From: Hyphomicrobiales bacterium | GTDB lineage: Bacteria > Pseudomonadota > Alphaproteobacteria > Rhizobiales > CAYWUX01 | Length of the DNA stretch: 7,380 bases | Reading direction: 5' to 3' | Assembly: GCA_028279265.1 (NCBI GenBank) | Contig: JANQOC010000358.1 | Location: 1-7,380, forward strand | In this document: positions 6,480-7,380 of the stretch, piece after piece | How positions within the stretch are numbered: position 1 is the first letter of the stretch | Layout: every line of letters begins with the position of its first letter | The notes under the pieces: generated by a model | The model's input: only the letters and a program-made list of their open reading frames with translations | What the model was told of the DNA's origin: nothing | Databases searched by the model: none | Translations under genes and position numbers: made by a program

Positions 6480-7380
6480 TAGATTGCATCTCCTCCCGGC
6501 TCTGGTCAGACAGCCGGGTTATAGCGGTTAGTATCTGCTCCGGTGTCGCCGGTGCATTGAGATCCGGGTATTGCTGGTAGCCGGCGACACTGGCAACCGC
6601 GTCAGAAAGCGCGAGAAACGCAGAAATACCAAGCATCAGGGGCGGTTCGCCAACCGCTTTTGATCGAAAAATGGTTTTTTCAACATTCGATCCGGATTTC
6701 CAGAGATTTATGTTCATTTGTTTGGGACGATCCGAACAGGCAGGAATTTTGTAAGTCGAAGGCGCATGTGTAAGCAGTTTACCCTTTTCATCCCAAACCA
6801 GTTCTTCGGTTGTAAGCCAGCCTGCACCCTGGATAAATCCACCTTCAATCTGCCCCAGATCAATAGCCGGATTGAGAGACTTGCCCGCATCATGCAATAT
6901 GTCGACCCTCAGCATTTTGTTTTCCCCTGTCAGCGTATCGATGATGACTTCACTGACAGCAGCGCCGTAGGCAAAATAAAAGAAGGGACGTCCTCGGCCC
7001 TCTTCCTTCTCCCAACTGATTTTAGGGGTTGCGTAAAATCCTGTTGCCGAAAGAGAAACGCGCGCCATGTAAGCGTCCTGGATGACCGTATCGAACGCAT
7101 ATTCCTCCGCACCTACGCGGACTCTGCCGGGCAGAAATGTAATATTGTCGGCATCGATCTGATGCCGCTCAGCGAGAAAATCAACCAATCTATTCTTGAT
7201 TTTCCGGGCCGCATTCTGCGCGGCCATACCATTCAAATCTGAACCTGAAGATGCGGCTGTCGCCGATGTATTTGGAACCTTGGCCGTCGTCGTTGCCGTG
7301 ATCTTGATGCGATTAATGTTCACCTGGAATTCCTCGGCAACAATCTGGGCAACCTTGGTGAACAAACCCTGACCCATTTC
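6469..7380 (-). CDS. xdhB: Xanthine dehydrogenase molybdopterin-binding subunit, C-terminal part (cut by right window edge)
   Basis: This is the C-terminal ~303 residues of the large catalytic subunit of xanthine dehydrogenase, which oxidises hypoxanthine and xanthine to urate at the molybdenum cofactor. The reading frame is open at the window edge: the last bases encode Glu before MGQGLFTKV, matching the family's GTEMGQGL cofactor-binding loop, so that Met is internal and not a start. Other hallmarks are VPNTSATAASSGSDLNG, the DAGKSLNPAIDLGQIEGG and FIQGAGWLTTEEL stretch, and RSKAVGEPPLMLG. In VGEPP the glutamate (codon 6646-6648) corresponds to the catalytic Glu of bovine xanthine oxidase (Glu1261) and Rhodobacter XdhB (Glu730). 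All these are intact. The gene ends with TAA, overlapping xdhC by 11 nt. Whether it is a separate XdhB or the end of a fused XdhAB cannot be decided here; an XdhC-linked alphaproteobacterial context favours separate subunits. Confidence 0.95.
   Translation of the reverse strand, partial: EMGQGLFTKVAQIVAEEFQVNINRIKITATTTAKVPNTSATAASSGSDLNGMAAQNAARKIKNRLVDFLAERHQIDADNITFLPGRVRVGAEEYAFDTVIQDAYMARVSLSATGFYATPKISWEKEEGRGRPFFYFAYGAAVSEVIIDTLTGENKMLRVDILHDAGKSLNPAIDLGQIEGGFIQGAGWLTTEELVWDEKGKLLTHAPSTYKIPACSDRPKQMNINLWKSGSNVEKTIFRSKAVGEPPLMLGISAFLALSDAVASVAGYQQYPDLNAPATPEQILTAITRLSDQSREEMQSNER

Noticed and set aside
6718..7242. 174-codon plus-strand open frame
   Set aside because: It lies wholly antisense to xdhB, whose conserved motifs run through the same bases, and its translation resembles no family I recognise.
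7375..7377. ATG at 7377 as the start of xdhB
   Set aside because: The frame is open upstream (Glu codon at 7378-7380) and this Met sits inside the conserved EMGQGL cofactor loop, so the gene continues past the window edge.
1..7380. A previously undescribed system such as a defence island, mobile element or CRISPR
   Set aside because: Every coding stretch is a recognisable purine uptake or catabolism gene with intact motifs, and no integrase, transposase, terminal repeats or spaced repeats are visible.

Overview
This window is one uninterrupted minus-strand gene cluster for purine salvage and catabolism. In transcription order, from high to low coordinates, it holds the C-terminal part of the xanthine dehydrogenase molybdenum subunit (xdhB, cut by the right edge), the insertion chaperone xdhC, a complete BMP/PnrA-type ABC importer (double-domain ATPase, two permeases, periplasmic binding protein), and the N-terminal 209 codons of guanine deaminase (guaD, cut by the left edge). 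No plus-strand gene, RNA gene, mobile element or CRISPR array is visible. The long plus-strand open frames are antisense shadows of these genes.

The organism looks like a Gram-negative bacterium, most likely an alphaproteobacterium of moderate GC content (roughly 50% by eye). The binding protein has an ordinary Sec signal peptide with no lipobox cysteine, which implies a periplasm. The association of xdhB-xdhC, a BMP-type importer and guaD is familiar from alphaproteobacteria. The lineage is an inference from gene content and protein style, not a measured placement.

Layout on the minus strand: xdhB overlaps xdhC by 11 nt; xdhC overlaps the ATPase gene by 4 nt (ATGA); the ATPase gene overlaps permease 1 by 14 nt with the start preferred here; permease 1 and permease 2 are 9 nt apart. 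Two longer spacers follow, 73 nt before the binding-protein gene and 69 nt between it and guaD. The first carries a strong Shine-Dalgarno and short repeats. The second holds a strong 15-bp hairpin and a second small potential hairpin around the guaD start codon. No promoter could be identified; the main one is probably beyond the right edge, upstream of the rest of the xdh genes.

Working model: the ABC system imports a purine base or nucleoside, GuaD converts guanine to xanthine, and the Xdh enzyme matured by XdhC oxidises hypoxanthine and xanthine to urate. The functional logic is well supported, but the importer's exact ligand cannot be read from the sequence. I found no evidence of a previously undescribed system. 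The items most worth a second look are the two RNA structures around the bmp-guaD junction.
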